64,000 nt of DNA from Mycobacterium sp. ACS1612. GTDB taxonomy: Bacteria > Actinomycetota > Actinomycetes > Mycobacteriales > Mycobacteriaceae. The notes under the pieces were generated by a model. That model searched no databases. It was not told where the DNA came from and saw nothing but the letters and a program-made list of their open reading frames with translations. The stretch is taken from contig NZ_LZHZ01000022.1 in NCBI RefSeq assembly GCF_001667505.1, positions 62,001 through 126,000 on the forward strand, written 5' to 3'. The translations under genes were made by a program, and so were the position numbers. Positions 25,357 to 33,183 of this stretch are shown piece by piece; positions within the stretch are counted from its first letter, which is position 1, and every line of letters starts with the position of its first letter.

Positions 25357-25422
25357 ATACAATCGCCGGGTCTGGAAGAGTCGGCGTGGTAATTCGCTGC
25401 AACTGGAACGGAGACGGCCACG

Positions 25423-26634
25423 GTGGTGGGTCAAGCCGCGCCGCAGGCGGGCACGCCTGCGAGCATGCGCGCACTGAACCAGCGACTGGTGTTGGAGCGG
25501 CTCCGCGGGCATGGCGAGGCAACCCGTCCTCAGATCGCCAACGACACCGGACTGTCGAAACCGACTGTGGGCCAAGCGCTGTTGGACCTGGAGCAGCACG
25601 GCCTGGTACGTGCGATCGGTCGTAGCACATCAGGGCCGGGCCGGGCGGCGGTCATCTACCGAACCGCCCCCGACGCGGGGCACATTGTCGGTGTCGACAT
25701 CGGACGACGCGTGATCCGCGTCGCGGTCGCAGACCTCGACGGGTCCGTCGTGAGCCGAGTCGACCAACCGAACAAGAGTCGTTCGGGCACTTCACTGCTG
25801 CGCACTGCGTGCACATCTGTCGAATGCGCCATCGCGGAAGCCGGCTTGACGCCGGACGACATCGTGGTGACTGTGGTTGGTACACCGGGCATTCCGGATC
25901 TCAGGACGGGTACCGTGCACAGGGCGCCGAACCTGCCAGGATGGGAGCGCAGAGGCCTGCTCGGCGAGTTGGTCGACGCGCTGAGCGCAGGCGGTTCAGA
26001 AGTGATCGTCGAGAACGATGCGAACCTCTCCGTGGTCGGTGAGCACGCGAGCGGCGCAGCGCAGGGCGTCGACGTGGTCGCGTGCCTGACCGTCGGCACC
26101 GGGATCGGAATGGGCTTGCTACTCAACGGGAAACTCTTCCGCGGCGCACACGGCGCGGCGGGCGAGATCGCCGATCTGCCGTTCGATCGGGTACCCGCGG
26201 GCGTTGTGCAACACCGTCCCGGCCCTGTGGAGACCGCGGCGGCGGCCGACGCCGTGGTGTCCGCCGCCAACGACGCCGGCCTGCGCGACGTGCAGTCAGC
26301 GAAGGCGGTCTTCGACCTGGCGCGACAAGGCGATGAGCTAGCTCTGCAAGTCGTCAGCGACGAAGCTTCCAAACTGGCACAGGTCGTTTCGATCGTCACC
26401 GTCGTGCTCGACCCCGGCGTGATCGTGTTGGCAGGCGGCATCGGCCGCAACGCCGATCTGTTGGCCGAACCGATGCGCCGCGAGTTGGCCGAGACGATTC
26501 CGGTGGTTCCTGACATCGTCGGAGGCCAGCTCGGCGAGGATGCTGTGCTGGTCGGCGCGATCGCCTCGGCGAAAGACACCGCATGGGACCTGGTCTTCAA
26601 CCGCGTCGTGCGCCGGACAGCAAGCGAGGCCTGA
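25423..26634 (+). CDS. ROK-family transcriptional regulator
   Basis: The 403-residue product has an N-terminal winged helix (about 15-75: NQRLVLERLRGHGEATRPQIANDTGLSKPTVGQALLDLEQHG) and a sugar-kinase-like ROK domain (HIVGVDIGRRVIRVAVADLDG, VIVENDANLSVVGE, VGTGIGMGLLLNG). After GAHGAAGEIADLPF the usual zinc motif CxCGxxGC is absent: the segment reads DRVPAGVVQHRPGPVETAA. Zinc-lacking ROK proteins are known but fewer. It probably represses the divergent permease gene through the palindrome at 25338-25356 and responds to a sugar-like or other small ligand. It starts at GTG 25423 with GGAGAC upstream. Confidence 0.85.
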   Translation: MVGQAAPQAGTPASMRALNQRLVLERLRGHGEATRPQIANDTGLSKPTVGQALLDLEQHGLVRAIGRSTSGPGRAAVIYRTAPDAGHIVGVDIGRRVIRVAVADLDGSVVSRVDQPNKSRSGTSLLRTACTSVECAIAEAGLTPDDIVVTVVGTPGIPDLRTGTVHRAPNLPGWERRGLLGELVDALSAGGSEVIVENDANLSVVGEHASGAAQGVDVVACLTVGTGIGMGLLLNGKLFRGAHGAAGEIADLPFDRVPAGVVQHRPGPVETAAAADAVVSAANDAGLRDVQSAKAVFDLARQGDELALQVVSDEASKLAQVVSIVTVVLDPGVIVLAGGIGRNADLLAEPMRRELAETIPVVPDIVGGQLGEDAVLVGAIASAKDTAWDLVFNRVVRRTASEA

Positions 26635-26652
26635 CCCCCTCCCTCGCGAGCG

Positions 26653-26670
26653 CCCGGGTTGGGGCCCGGG
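26653..26670. terminator. Hairpin between convergent ROK and GntR genes
   Basis: CCCGGG - 6 nt - CCCGGG forms a GC-only stem in the 36-bp gap between convergent stop codons at 26634 and 26671. There is no T-run. Bidirectional termination is inferred from the position. Confidence 0.4.
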
Positions 26671-27390
26671 TCAGTCCAGGAAACCGTGCAGCAGCGCGGC
26701 CGAACCCGCGACGTGTGCCCGCATCGCCGCCGCCGCACCCTCGGCATCCGCTGCGAGGATCGCGACGACGATCGCCTCGTGCTGTTCGTCGGAGTGCGCG
26801 ATGTTGCGCGGCAACAGCGGAATCTGGTCGAGCAACGCGTTGAGCCGCATCCGGTTCTCGGCCACCAGAGGAACCAGCGACGGCGAACCTGCCGCCTCCG
26901 CGATCGCCAGATGCAGTCGGGAGTCCAGCCGCCGATAGTCGTCCGGCGGCGCGCCGCGGACATCGGACAGTCGCGACCACAGCACCTCCCGTTCCGCGGC
27001 GGTCAGCGTGCGACTGGCCGCCATCCGCGCGGCGCCCACCTCGAGGATCTCGCGCAGGCGCAGCGCGTCGTCGATTTCCTCGCGGGAGACGCGCGGGACG
27101 TCGGTGTGCCGTGGCAGTTCGTCGGCCAGAAACGTGCCGCCGTACCGGCCGCGCCGCGACACCAGGTACCCGGCGTCGGCCAGCGACTTGATGGCCTCGC
27201 GCACCGTGTCGCGGCTGACGCCGAGCTTGGCTGCCAGTTCCCGTTCGGGCGGCAGCGATTCGCCGGGCTGCAGCACACCGAGCCTGATGGTCTGCAGCAG
27301 CCGTTCCACGGTGTCCTCGAACGGATTCCCGGGCCGCACCGGACGCAGCAATGCCTCACTCGCCAGCGGAACGTCCGGGTCGACCGACAT
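26671..27390 (-). CDS. FadR/GntR-family regulator (FCD domain)
   Basis: Starting at ATG 27390, which overlaps the SDR stop codon as TGATG, the protein has 239 residues. It has a GntR winged helix (about 20-90: LPPERELAAKLGVSRDTVREAIKSLADAGYLVSRRGRYGGTFL) and an all-helical FCD domain (about 100-235) with DDYRRLDSRLHLAIAEAAGSPSLVPLV and HSDEQHEAIVVAILAAD. The His residues in these segments are the usual metal/carboxylate ligands of FCD proteins. It is the last gene of the glnA4-aldC-SDR operon, so it probably controls that pathway. Such regulators bind TTGTCNGACAA- or TGGTNNNACCA-like palindromes. Confidence 0.88.
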   Translation of the reverse strand: MSVDPDVPLASEALLRPVRPGNPFEDTVERLLQTIRLGVLQPGESLPPERELAAKLGVSRDTVREAIKSLADAGYLVSRRGRYGGTFLADELPRHTDVPRVSREEIDDALRLREILEVGAARMAASRTLTAAEREVLWSRLSDVRGAPPDDYRRLDSRLHLAIAEAAGSPSLVPLVAENRMRLNALLDQIPLLPRNIAHSDEQHEAIVVAILAADAEGAAAAMRAHVAGSAALLHGFLD

Positions 27391-28163
27391 CACATCGGCG
27401 TCACGTAGTGGCCGCTGATGCCGCCGTCGACCAGGAAGGTCGCACCGGTGATGAACGACGAGTCGTCGCTCGCCAGGAACGCCACTGCTGCGGCGAGTTC
27501 CTCGGGTTCGGCGAACCGGCCCATCGGGACGTGCACCAGACGGCGCGCGGCGCGCTCGGGATCCTTGGCGAACAACTCCTGCAGCAGCGGGGTGTTGACC
27601 GGCCCCGGGCACAGCGCGTTGACGCGAATACCGCTGCGCGCGTACTGGACTCCGAGCTCACGTGACATCGCCAGCACACCGCCCTTGGACGCCGTATAGG
27701 AGATCTGCGATGTCGCCGAGCCCATCACCGCAACGAACGACGCGGTGTTGATGATCGACCCCTTCTTGGCGGGCACCATGTGCCGCAGCGCCGCCCGGCA
27801 CGACAGGTACACCGACTTGAGGTTGATGTCCTGCACCTGCTGCCAGGCAGGCAATTCGGTGGTCTCGATGACGTCGTCCTCGGGCGGCGAGATGCCCGCA
27901 TTGTTGAATGCGATGTCGACGGAACCGTAGGAGTCGGCGGCCGTGTCGAACAGGTTGTCGACCGCCGCTTCGTCGGACACGTCAACGGGGACGAACAATC
28001 CGTCGAGTTCGTCCGCCGCGGCCTTGCCCGCCGTCGGGTCGATGTCACCGATCACGATCGTCGCGCCCTCGGCGTGCATGCGCCGCCCGGTGGCCAATCC
28101 GATTCCGCTGGCGCCGCCGGTGATGACCGCGACCTTGCCGGCCAGTCGTTGGGTCAGGTCCAT
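27390..28163 (-). CDS. Short-chain dehydrogenase (Rv2857c-like)
   Basis: This 257-residue SDR has the classical motifs TGGASGIG (residues 16-23), NNAGIS, catalytic Ser in NTASFV, and YTASKGG. Its C-terminus ends FLVDGGISGHYVTPM. The gene overlaps the aldehyde dehydrogenase stop and the FadR start by one nucleotide each. It therefore belongs to the glnA4 operon, as Rv2857c does in M. tuberculosis. The substrate is probably an alcohol or ketone produced during amine breakdown (inference). A 3-oxoacyl-ACP-reductase label would be a default and is not supported by context. Confidence 0.88.
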   Translation of the reverse strand: MDLTQRLAGKVAVITGGASGIGLATGRRMHAEGATIVIGDIDPTAGKAAADELDGLFVPVDVSDEAAVDNLFDTAADSYGSVDIAFNNAGISPPEDDVIETTELPAWQQVQDINLKSVYLSCRAALRHMVPAKKGSIINTASFVAVMGSATSQISYTASKGGVLAMSRELGVQYARSGIRVNALCPGPVNTPLLQELFAKDPERAARRLVHVPMGRFAEPEELAAAVAFLASDDSSFITGATFLVDGGISGHYVTPM

Positions 28164-29527
28164 CAGGCATCTCCGATCGCGTAGAAGACGTTCTTGGTTT
28201 CGGTGAAGGACAGCGGCGCGTCGGGGCCGAGTTCACGGCCAAGTCCCGACTGTTTGAAGCCGCCGAACGGCGTGTTGTAGCGCACCGACGAATGCGAATT
28301 CACCGACAGGTTGCCAGATTCCACCGCACGCGAGACGCGCAGCGCCCGCGACAGATTGTCGGTCCAGATCGACCCGGACAACCCGTACGGGGTGTCGTTG
28401 GCCAGCGTGATCGCGTCGGCCTCGTCGTCGAACGGCAGCACCGTCACCACCGGACCGAAGATCTCCTCGGTGACGGTGCGGTCGGTGCGCGACGGGGTCA
28501 GCACCGTCGGCGGGAACCAGTAGCCCGCACCCGACGGGGCATCACCGCGGAACGCGACGGGTGCGTCGTCGGGCACATAGGACGCGACCGTCTCCCAATG
28601 CGGCTTCGACACCAGCGGCCCCATCTCGGTGTCTTTGTTCCTCGGGTCACCGACCACCACACCCTTGACCGCCGGTTCGAGCAGCTCCATGAACCGGTCG
28701 TACACGTTGCGCTGCACCAGGATCCGGCTGCGCGCGCAGCAGTCCTGACCGGCGTTGTCGAACACACCGTACGGCGCGGTCGCCGCGGCCTTGGACAGGT
28801 CGCAGTCGTCGAACACGATGTTGGCGCTCTTGCCGCCCAACTCCAGGGTGACGCGTTTGACTTGCGCGGCCGCACCCGCCATCACGCGGGTGCCGACCTC
28901 GGTGGACCCGGTGAACACGATCTTGCGGACGTCGGGATGGCTGACGAAACGCTCCCCCACCACCGAGCCCTTACCGGGCAGCACCTGGAACAGGTCGGCG
29001 GGCAGACCGGCGTCCACCGCGAGTTCGCCGAGCCGGATCGTGGTCAGCGGCGTCCACTCGGCCGGTTTGACCAGTACCGCGTTTCCCGCCGCCAGCGCGG
29101 GCGCGAAGCCCCACGACGCGATCGTCATCGGGAAGTTCCACGGCGTGATGACACCGACGACGCCGAGCGGTTCGTTGAACGTGACGTCCAGGCCGCCAGC
29201 GACCGGAATCTGCTTGCCGGACAACCGTTCCGGGCTCGCGGAATAATACTGCAGCACGTCGCGGACGTGGCCCGCCTCCCATTCCGCGTTGCTGATCGGG
29301 TGCCCGGAGTTGGCGACCTCCAACTCCGCGAGCTCACCCACATGCGCATCGACCGTCGCGGCGAACGCCCGCAGCGCCGCCGCGCGCTCAGCGGGGGCGA
29401 GCGCCGCCCACTTTCGCTGTGCCGCCTTGGCGCGCGCGACCGCGTCGTCGACTTCGACCTCAGACGTCTGCTCGACCGTGCGCAGCACCTCTTCGGTCGC
29501 GGGGTTGATCACGTCAGATACAGTCAC
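28163..29527 (-). CDS. aldC: Aldehyde dehydrogenase AldC
   Basis: The 454-residue protein carries the NAD-dependent aldehyde dehydrogenase motifs: general base Glu in VTLELGGKSANIVFDD (about 240-255), nucleophile Cys in NAGQDCCARSRI (about 275-286), and PWNFP at about 125. EEIFGPVVTVLPF and NTPFGGFKQSGLGRELG follow. It oxidises an aldehyde to its acid. In gamma-glutamylation pathways it acts on a gamma-glutamylated amino-aldehyde. The order SDR-aldC-amidotransferase-glnA4 equals Rv2857c-Rv2860c. It overlaps the amidotransferase gene by 4 nt (ATGA), indicating translational coupling. Confidence 0.92.
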   Translation of the reverse strand: MTVSDVINPATEEVLRTVEQTSEVEVDDAVARAKAAQRKWAALAPAERAAALRAFAATVDAHVGELAELEVANSGHPISNAEWEAGHVRDVLQYYSASPERLSGKQIPVAGGLDVTFNEPLGVVGVITPWNFPMTIASWGFAPALAAGNAVLVKPAEWTPLTTIRLGELAVDAGLPADLFQVLPGKGSVVGERFVSHPDVRKIVFTGSTEVGTRVMAGAAAQVKRVTLELGGKSANIVFDDCDLSKAAATAPYGVFDNAGQDCCARSRILVQRNVYDRFMELLEPAVKGVVVGDPRNKDTEMGPLVSKPHWETVASYVPDDAPVAFRGDAPSGAGYWFPPTVLTPSRTDRTVTEEIFGPVVTVLPFDDEADAITLANDTPYGLSGSIWTDNLSRALRVSRAVESGNLSVNSHSSVRYNTPFGGFKQSGLGRELGPDAPLSFTETKNVFYAIGDA

Positions 29528-30270
29528 GCGTCCACTTTCTCCTTTGCATATGCCGCCGCCGCCTGCACCACCGCGGCGAACAGCCGTAGATCGTCAAGTC
29601 GTTCCTCGGGATGCCATTGCACGGCCAAAACGAAGTTGTCGCCGGGGATCTCGACGGCCTCGATCACGCCGTCGCTGTCCTGTGCACTGATGACCAGGCC
29701 CTCGCCGAGCCGGTCGATCGCCTGATGGTGGTAGCACTGCGCATCCGACGACTCGCCGATCAGCGACGCCAACCGGGTGCTCGGCACCGTGCGCACTGCC
29801 GACGTCGAGAACACCGCGTTGCCCTTCTGGTGATGCGTGTGGCCGATGACGTCGGGCAGGTGCTGATGCAGTGTGCCGCCGAGCGCGACGTTGATCACCT
29901 GCGCGCCGCGGCAGATGCCCAGCAGCGGCATACCGCGCCGGATGGCGCCATCGACCAACGCCAACTCCAGCGCGTCGCGCTGCCGGTTGTCCTCCACCGC
30001 CTCGTCGGTGGCCGGATGCGGTTGCTGTCCATAGCTTTCGGGGGTGACGTCCCGGCCGCCGGTGATGATCAGCCCGTCCAGCCCGTCGAGGATCCGCGAG
30101 GCGATGTCGGCGTCCACCGGTTGCGGCGGCAGCAGTGTGGCGATTCCACCGGCGAGGTTGACCCCTTCGAAGTAGATCGCGGGCAGAAAGCTGGCGCGCA
30201 CATCCCACACCCCGGTCTGCGCCTGCTGCAGATAGGTGGTGAGTCCGATGACAGGTCTAGAGCCGTTCAA
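29524..30270 (-). CDS. Gamma-glutamyl hydrolase-type class I amidotransferase (Rv2859c-like)
   Basis: The 248-residue protein matches the PuuD/peptidase C26 group: nucleophile Cys120 in LLGICRGAQVINVALGG, oxyanion strand GLIITGGRDV at about residue 67, and catalytic His in AVQWHPEE near residue 220. PuuD releases glutamate from a gamma-glutamyl amide, the last step of the gamma-glutamylated putrescine pathway. Next to a GlnA4-type ligase the same role is likely here. The start at ATG 30270 overlaps the glnA4 3' end by 14 nt; GTG starts further in would remove the overlap but also the conserved PVIGLTTY strand. Confidence 0.88.
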   Translation of the reverse strand: MNGSRPVIGLTTYLQQAQTGVWDVRASFLPAIYFEGVNLAGGIATLLPPQPVDADIASRILDGLDGLIITGGRDVTPESYGQQPHPATDEAVEDNRQRDALELALVDGAIRRGMPLLGICRGAQVINVALGGTLHQHLPDVIGHTHHQKGNAVFSTSAVRTVPSTRLASLIGESSDAQCYHHQAIDRLGEGLVISAQDSDGVIEAVEIPGDNFVLAVQWHPEERLDDLRLFAAVVQAAAAYAKEKVDA

Positions 30271-31630
30271 AGCCGCGCACCCTTTCCCAATCCGTCACCG
30301 CGCTGTTGTACGCGTTGAGTTCCACCCGCGCGTTGTTCAAGTAGTGCTCGACCACGTCGTCGCCGAAGGCCTCCCGCGCCACCTCGGACTTCGAGAACAG
30401 CGCCGCCGCTTCGGCCAATGTGGTCGGCAGCCGCTCCGCGCCGGACGTATAGGCGTTGCCCTCCAACGCTTCCGGCAGCTCCAACTCGCGTTCGATACCG
30501 TAGAGACCGCCCGCGATCAGCGCCGACACCGCGAGGTACTGGTTCACATCGCCGCCGGGCGCCCGGTTCTCCATCCGCATGCCGTGTCCGTGGCCGACGA
30601 CCCGCAGCGCGCACGTCCGGTTGTCAAGGCCCCACGCGATCGCCGTCGGCGCGAAGCTGCCCTCGACGAACCGCTTGTAGGAGTTGATGTTCGGCGCGTA
30701 TAACAGCGTCAGCTCCCGCATGGTCGCCAGCTGCCCGGCGATGAAGCTGCGGAACATCGGCGACATGCCGAGCTCGTCATCCTTGTCGGCGAACACCGGA
30801 ACACCTGGCCGGCCCTCTTTGTCAATGCCACGCAGCGAGATGTGGATGTGGCAGCTGTTGCCCTCGCGCTCATCGAATTTCGCCATGAACGTCAGGCTCT
30901 TGCCGTGTTTGTCGGCGATCTCCTTGGCGCCGTTCTTGTAGATCGTGTGGTTGTCGCACGTGACCCGCGCATGGTCGTAGCGAAACGCGATCTCCTGCTG
31001 GCCGTAGTTGCACTCGCCCTTGACGCCCTCGCAGTACATGCCCGCGCCGTCCATGCCCAGCCGGATGTCGCGCAGCAGCGGCTCCATCCGCGTCGACGCG
31101 AGCATCGCGTAGTCGACGTTGTAGTCGGTGGCAGGCGTCAGGCCGCGGTAGCCCTTCGCCCATGCCTCGCGGAAGCCGTCGTCGAACACCATGAACTCCA
31201 ACTCGGTGCCGACGTAGGGCACCAGACCGTTCTCGGCGAGCCGGTCGATCTGACGGTTCAGGATGCTGCGCGGCGCCTGGGTCACCGGATTCCCGTCGGT
31301 CCAGGACAGATCCGCCATCACCATGGCGGTGCCCGGTAGCCACGGCAGCAGCCGCAGGGTGTCGAAGTCGGGCGTCATCACCATGTCTCCGTAGCCGGTC
31401 TCCCAGCTCGAGATCGCGTAGCCGTCGACCGTGTTCATGTCGACGTCGACGGCGAGCAGGTAGTTACAGCACTCCGCGCCGTGCGCGGCGACGTCCTCGA
31501 CGAACAGCCGGGCCGATACCCGCTTACCGGTCAGCCTGCCCTGCATGTCGCAGAACGCGACGATGACGGTGTCGATGTCGCCCGCTGCTACCAGCGACTC
31601 GAGTTCTGATTGCGACAGCATGCCAGTCAT
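30257..31630 (-). CDS. glnA4: Glutamine synthetase-like gamma-glutamyl ligase GlnA4
   Basis: The 457-residue protein has the glutamine synthetase catalytic fold: GTELEFMVFDD (about 140-150), the metal-binding GNSCHIHISLRG, and the nucleotide/glutamate-binding AWGLDNRTCALRVVG and RMENRAPGGDVNQYLA. The adenylylation-loop Tyr of GlnA1 is not evident. GlnA4-type enzymes do not make bulk glutamine. The Streptomyces homologue couples glutamate to ethanolamine, and GlnA3 uses polyamines. With the downstream hydrolase, aldehyde dehydrogenase and SDR and an ethanolamine-type permease upstream, an amine-utilisation role is well supported by context. A 24-bp conserved site lies 71-94 nt upstream of the start. 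Confidence 0.9.
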   Translation of the reverse strand: MTGMLSQSELESLVAAGDIDTVIVAFCDMQGRLTGKRVSARLFVEDVAAHGAECCNYLLAVDVDMNTVDGYAISSWETGYGDMVMTPDFDTLRLLPWLPGTAMVMADLSWTDGNPVTQAPRSILNRQIDRLAENGLVPYVGTELEFMVFDDGFREAWAKGYRGLTPATDYNVDYAMLASTRMEPLLRDIRLGMDGAGMYCEGVKGECNYGQQEIAFRYDHARVTCDNHTIYKNGAKEIADKHGKSLTFMAKFDEREGNSCHIHISLRGIDKEGRPGVPVFADKDDELGMSPMFRSFIAGQLATMRELTLLYAPNINSYKRFVEGSFAPTAIAWGLDNRTCALRVVGHGHGMRMENRAPGGDVNQYLAVSALIAGGLYGIERELELPEALEGNAYTSGAERLPTTLAEAAALFSKSEVAREAFGDDVVEHYLNNARVELNAYNSAVTDWERVRGFERL

Positions 31631-31700
31631 GACGAGAAGTCAACCATTGGAAACGGCATCCCGCCTGCCTCACCTTGGACATTTACCAAATTCTCACTCT

Positions 31701-31724
31701 AAAGGTAGGTTACCCGACCAATAG
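31701..31724. promoter_or_regulatory. Conserved 24-bp site upstream of glnA4
   Basis: AAAGGTAGG - 6 nt - GACCAATAG occurs here and at 37757-37780 with identical halves and spacing. It lies in the 102-bp gap between the GntR gene (31733) and glnA4 (31630). GGTA - 3 nt - TACC inside this copy is an inverted repeat. It is a candidate regulator-binding site; which GntR protein binds is open. Confidence 0.6.
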
Positions 31725-31732
31725 AATTCAAC

Positions 31733-32470
31733 CTAGGCCGTCGAGGCCCGCAGACCGGCCGCCTTACGGTTGATCCGCACGTCGAAGGCTTCGGACACGT
31801 GCCACTCCCGCGACAGCATCACCGGCGTGCCGTCGCGGCCGTAGTCGATCTCCTCGATGTACAGCAGCGGCCTGCCCCGCCGGATCCCGAGCACCTTCGC
31901 GGTGTGGCTGGTGCTGGCGACCGCCCGCAGCGTCGCGGTCGCATGGTCGGCGGCGTGACCGCAGGAGCTGAGCAACGCGAACAGCGACGGGTCCAGATCG
32001 CTCAGATCGAGGCCGGGGCGCAACAGCCGGGCCGGGATGCGATCGAGTGAGTAGATCACCGGTTGGTCGTCGGCGGTACGCACTCGTTCGACCGCCAACA
32101 CGGTCTCACCGGCTTCGAGGTGCAGCGCCGCGTCGTCCGCACCGCTCTGTTCGAAAGCGGCCGCGAGAACCCGCATCCCGGCGCGCGCGCCCGCCGTCTC
32201 GATCATCGCGAGGTAGCTCAGCGTCGAGTCCAAGCCGTGTGGCATTCTGCGACGCTCGGTGACGTAACTGCCCGAACCACGACGACGCGTGACGTACCCA
32301 GCCTCCACCAAACCGCGCACCGCTTCCCGCACCGTCGCGCGAGATACCTTGAACCGCTTGGCGAGTTCGCCCTCAGTCGGCAACTTCGCTCCCGGCGGCA
32401 ACTGCGCACCGGAGATTTCCGCCAGCAGCTCGTCACGCAACCGGTCGGCAAGCAGGGTTCGGCCGGACAC
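31733..32470 (-). CDS. GntR-family regulator with UTRA domain
   Basis: With GTG 32470 as start the protein has 245 residues (VSGRTLLADRLRDELLAEISG). The winged helix spans about 5-75 (LPTEGELAKRFKVSRATVREAVRGLVEAGYVTRRRGSGSYV) and the UTRA-like domain about 90-240 (TVLAVERVRTADDQPVIYSLDRIPA, PVMLSREWHVSEAF). A longer open frame reaches into the neighbouring gene, but its added residues are Arg/Pro/Cys-rich and overlap a real coding sequence, so it is rejected. It lies 10 nt after the TIM-barrel gene and 8 bp from the conserved site at 31701-31724. It is the leading candidate to regulate both glnA4 and the permease operon. Confidence 0.85.
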   Translation of the reverse strand: MSGRTLLADRLRDELLAEISGAQLPPGAKLPTEGELAKRFKVSRATVREAVRGLVEAGYVTRRRGSGSYVTERRRMPHGLDSTLSYLAMIETAGARAGMRVLAAAFEQSGADDAALHLEAGETVLAVERVRTADDQPVIYSLDRIPARLLRPGLDLSDLDPSLFALLSSCGHAADHATATLRAVASTSHTAKVLGIRRGRPLLYIEEIDYGRDGTPVMLSREWHVSEAFDVRINRKAAGLRASTA

Positions 32471-32480
32471 GTTGAAAAGC

Positions 32481-33173
32481 CTACGTCCGGCTGGTCCCGG
32501 CGGCGTCGGCGGTGGCCGCCGCAAGGACACCGCGCACCTGATCGGGCACCGACGGCGCGCCGGGCAACAGGCCGTCGAATATCGCGCTGCCGATGGTGAA
32601 CCCCCACGCGCCTGCCTCCCGAACGGCCAGCACACGGTCGATGCTTGCGATCGACCCCGCCACGATCACCGGGCCGCGCGAGCGCGCGACCACCGCACGG
32701 ATCAACGCCTCGTGATCGGCGGTCGGATGACGGTACGCCAACAGGTCCAGTCCGCTGACATGGTCCATCGCCGTGATCTTTTCGGCGTCTGACGCGATGT
32801 CGTCGATGCTGCCCAGCAGCACGCTCGGATGGTCGACGACCCGTCCCGGGAACGGGCAGTAGCGCACGGTGTCGGGCAGGATGTCGGCCCCCTCGGCGGC
32901 GTGGGTGCCGCCGAGCACCCAGTCGACGCCGGCCGCGGCCGCCGCACGCAGCGACGCCAACTCGTCCTCTTCACTGGTCGACACCACTTCCAGCATCACC
33001 TCGAAACCGGCGTCGTGGGCCAGCGCCGTCAACGCCCGCTGTCGCGGTGCGTCGGCGCCGACATCTTTGAACCCGATGTACCGCAACCCGGTGTCTGCCA
33101 GTTGCGGCACGACATCGGCGGCGTGCTCGACGGTCCTGTCGCCGTGGGTCAGCATGAACACGAAGTTGGACAC
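32481..33173 (-). CDS. TIM-barrel protein, sugar-phosphate or amine-phosphate enzyme of unknown function
   Basis: This 230-residue protein begins MSNFVFMLTHGDRTVEHAADVV and alternates beta strands and helices as in a (beta-alpha)8 barrel. VDWVLGGTHAAEG, VVDHPSVLLGSIDDI and the C-terminal VIVAGSIASIDRVLAVREAGAWGFTIGSAIF resemble phosphate-binding barrels such as NanE, HisA and TrpF. It follows a G1P-dehydrogenase-like and an FGGY kinase gene in the same operon, so it probably isomerises or cleaves their phosphorylated product. I cannot name the reaction. It starts 10 nt after the dehydrogenase stop. Confidence 0.7.
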   Translation of the reverse strand: MSNFVFMLTHGDRTVEHAADVVPQLADTGLRYIGFKDVGADAPRQRALTALAHDAGFEVMLEVVSTSEEDELASLRAAAAAGVDWVLGGTHAAEGADILPDTVRYCPFPGRVVDHPSVLLGSIDDIASDAEKITAMDHVSGLDLLAYRHPTADHEALIRAVVARSRGPVIVAGSIASIDRVLAVREAGAWGFTIGSAIFDGLLPGAPSVPDQVRGVLAAATADAAGTSRT

Positions 33174-33183
33174 GGCAGCGCTC

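Noticed and set aside
32471..32635. Extended N-terminus for the GntR regulator
   Set aside because: It overlaps the TIM-barrel gene on the same strand in another frame and is Pro/Arg/Cys-rich. GTG 32470 gives the normal family start.
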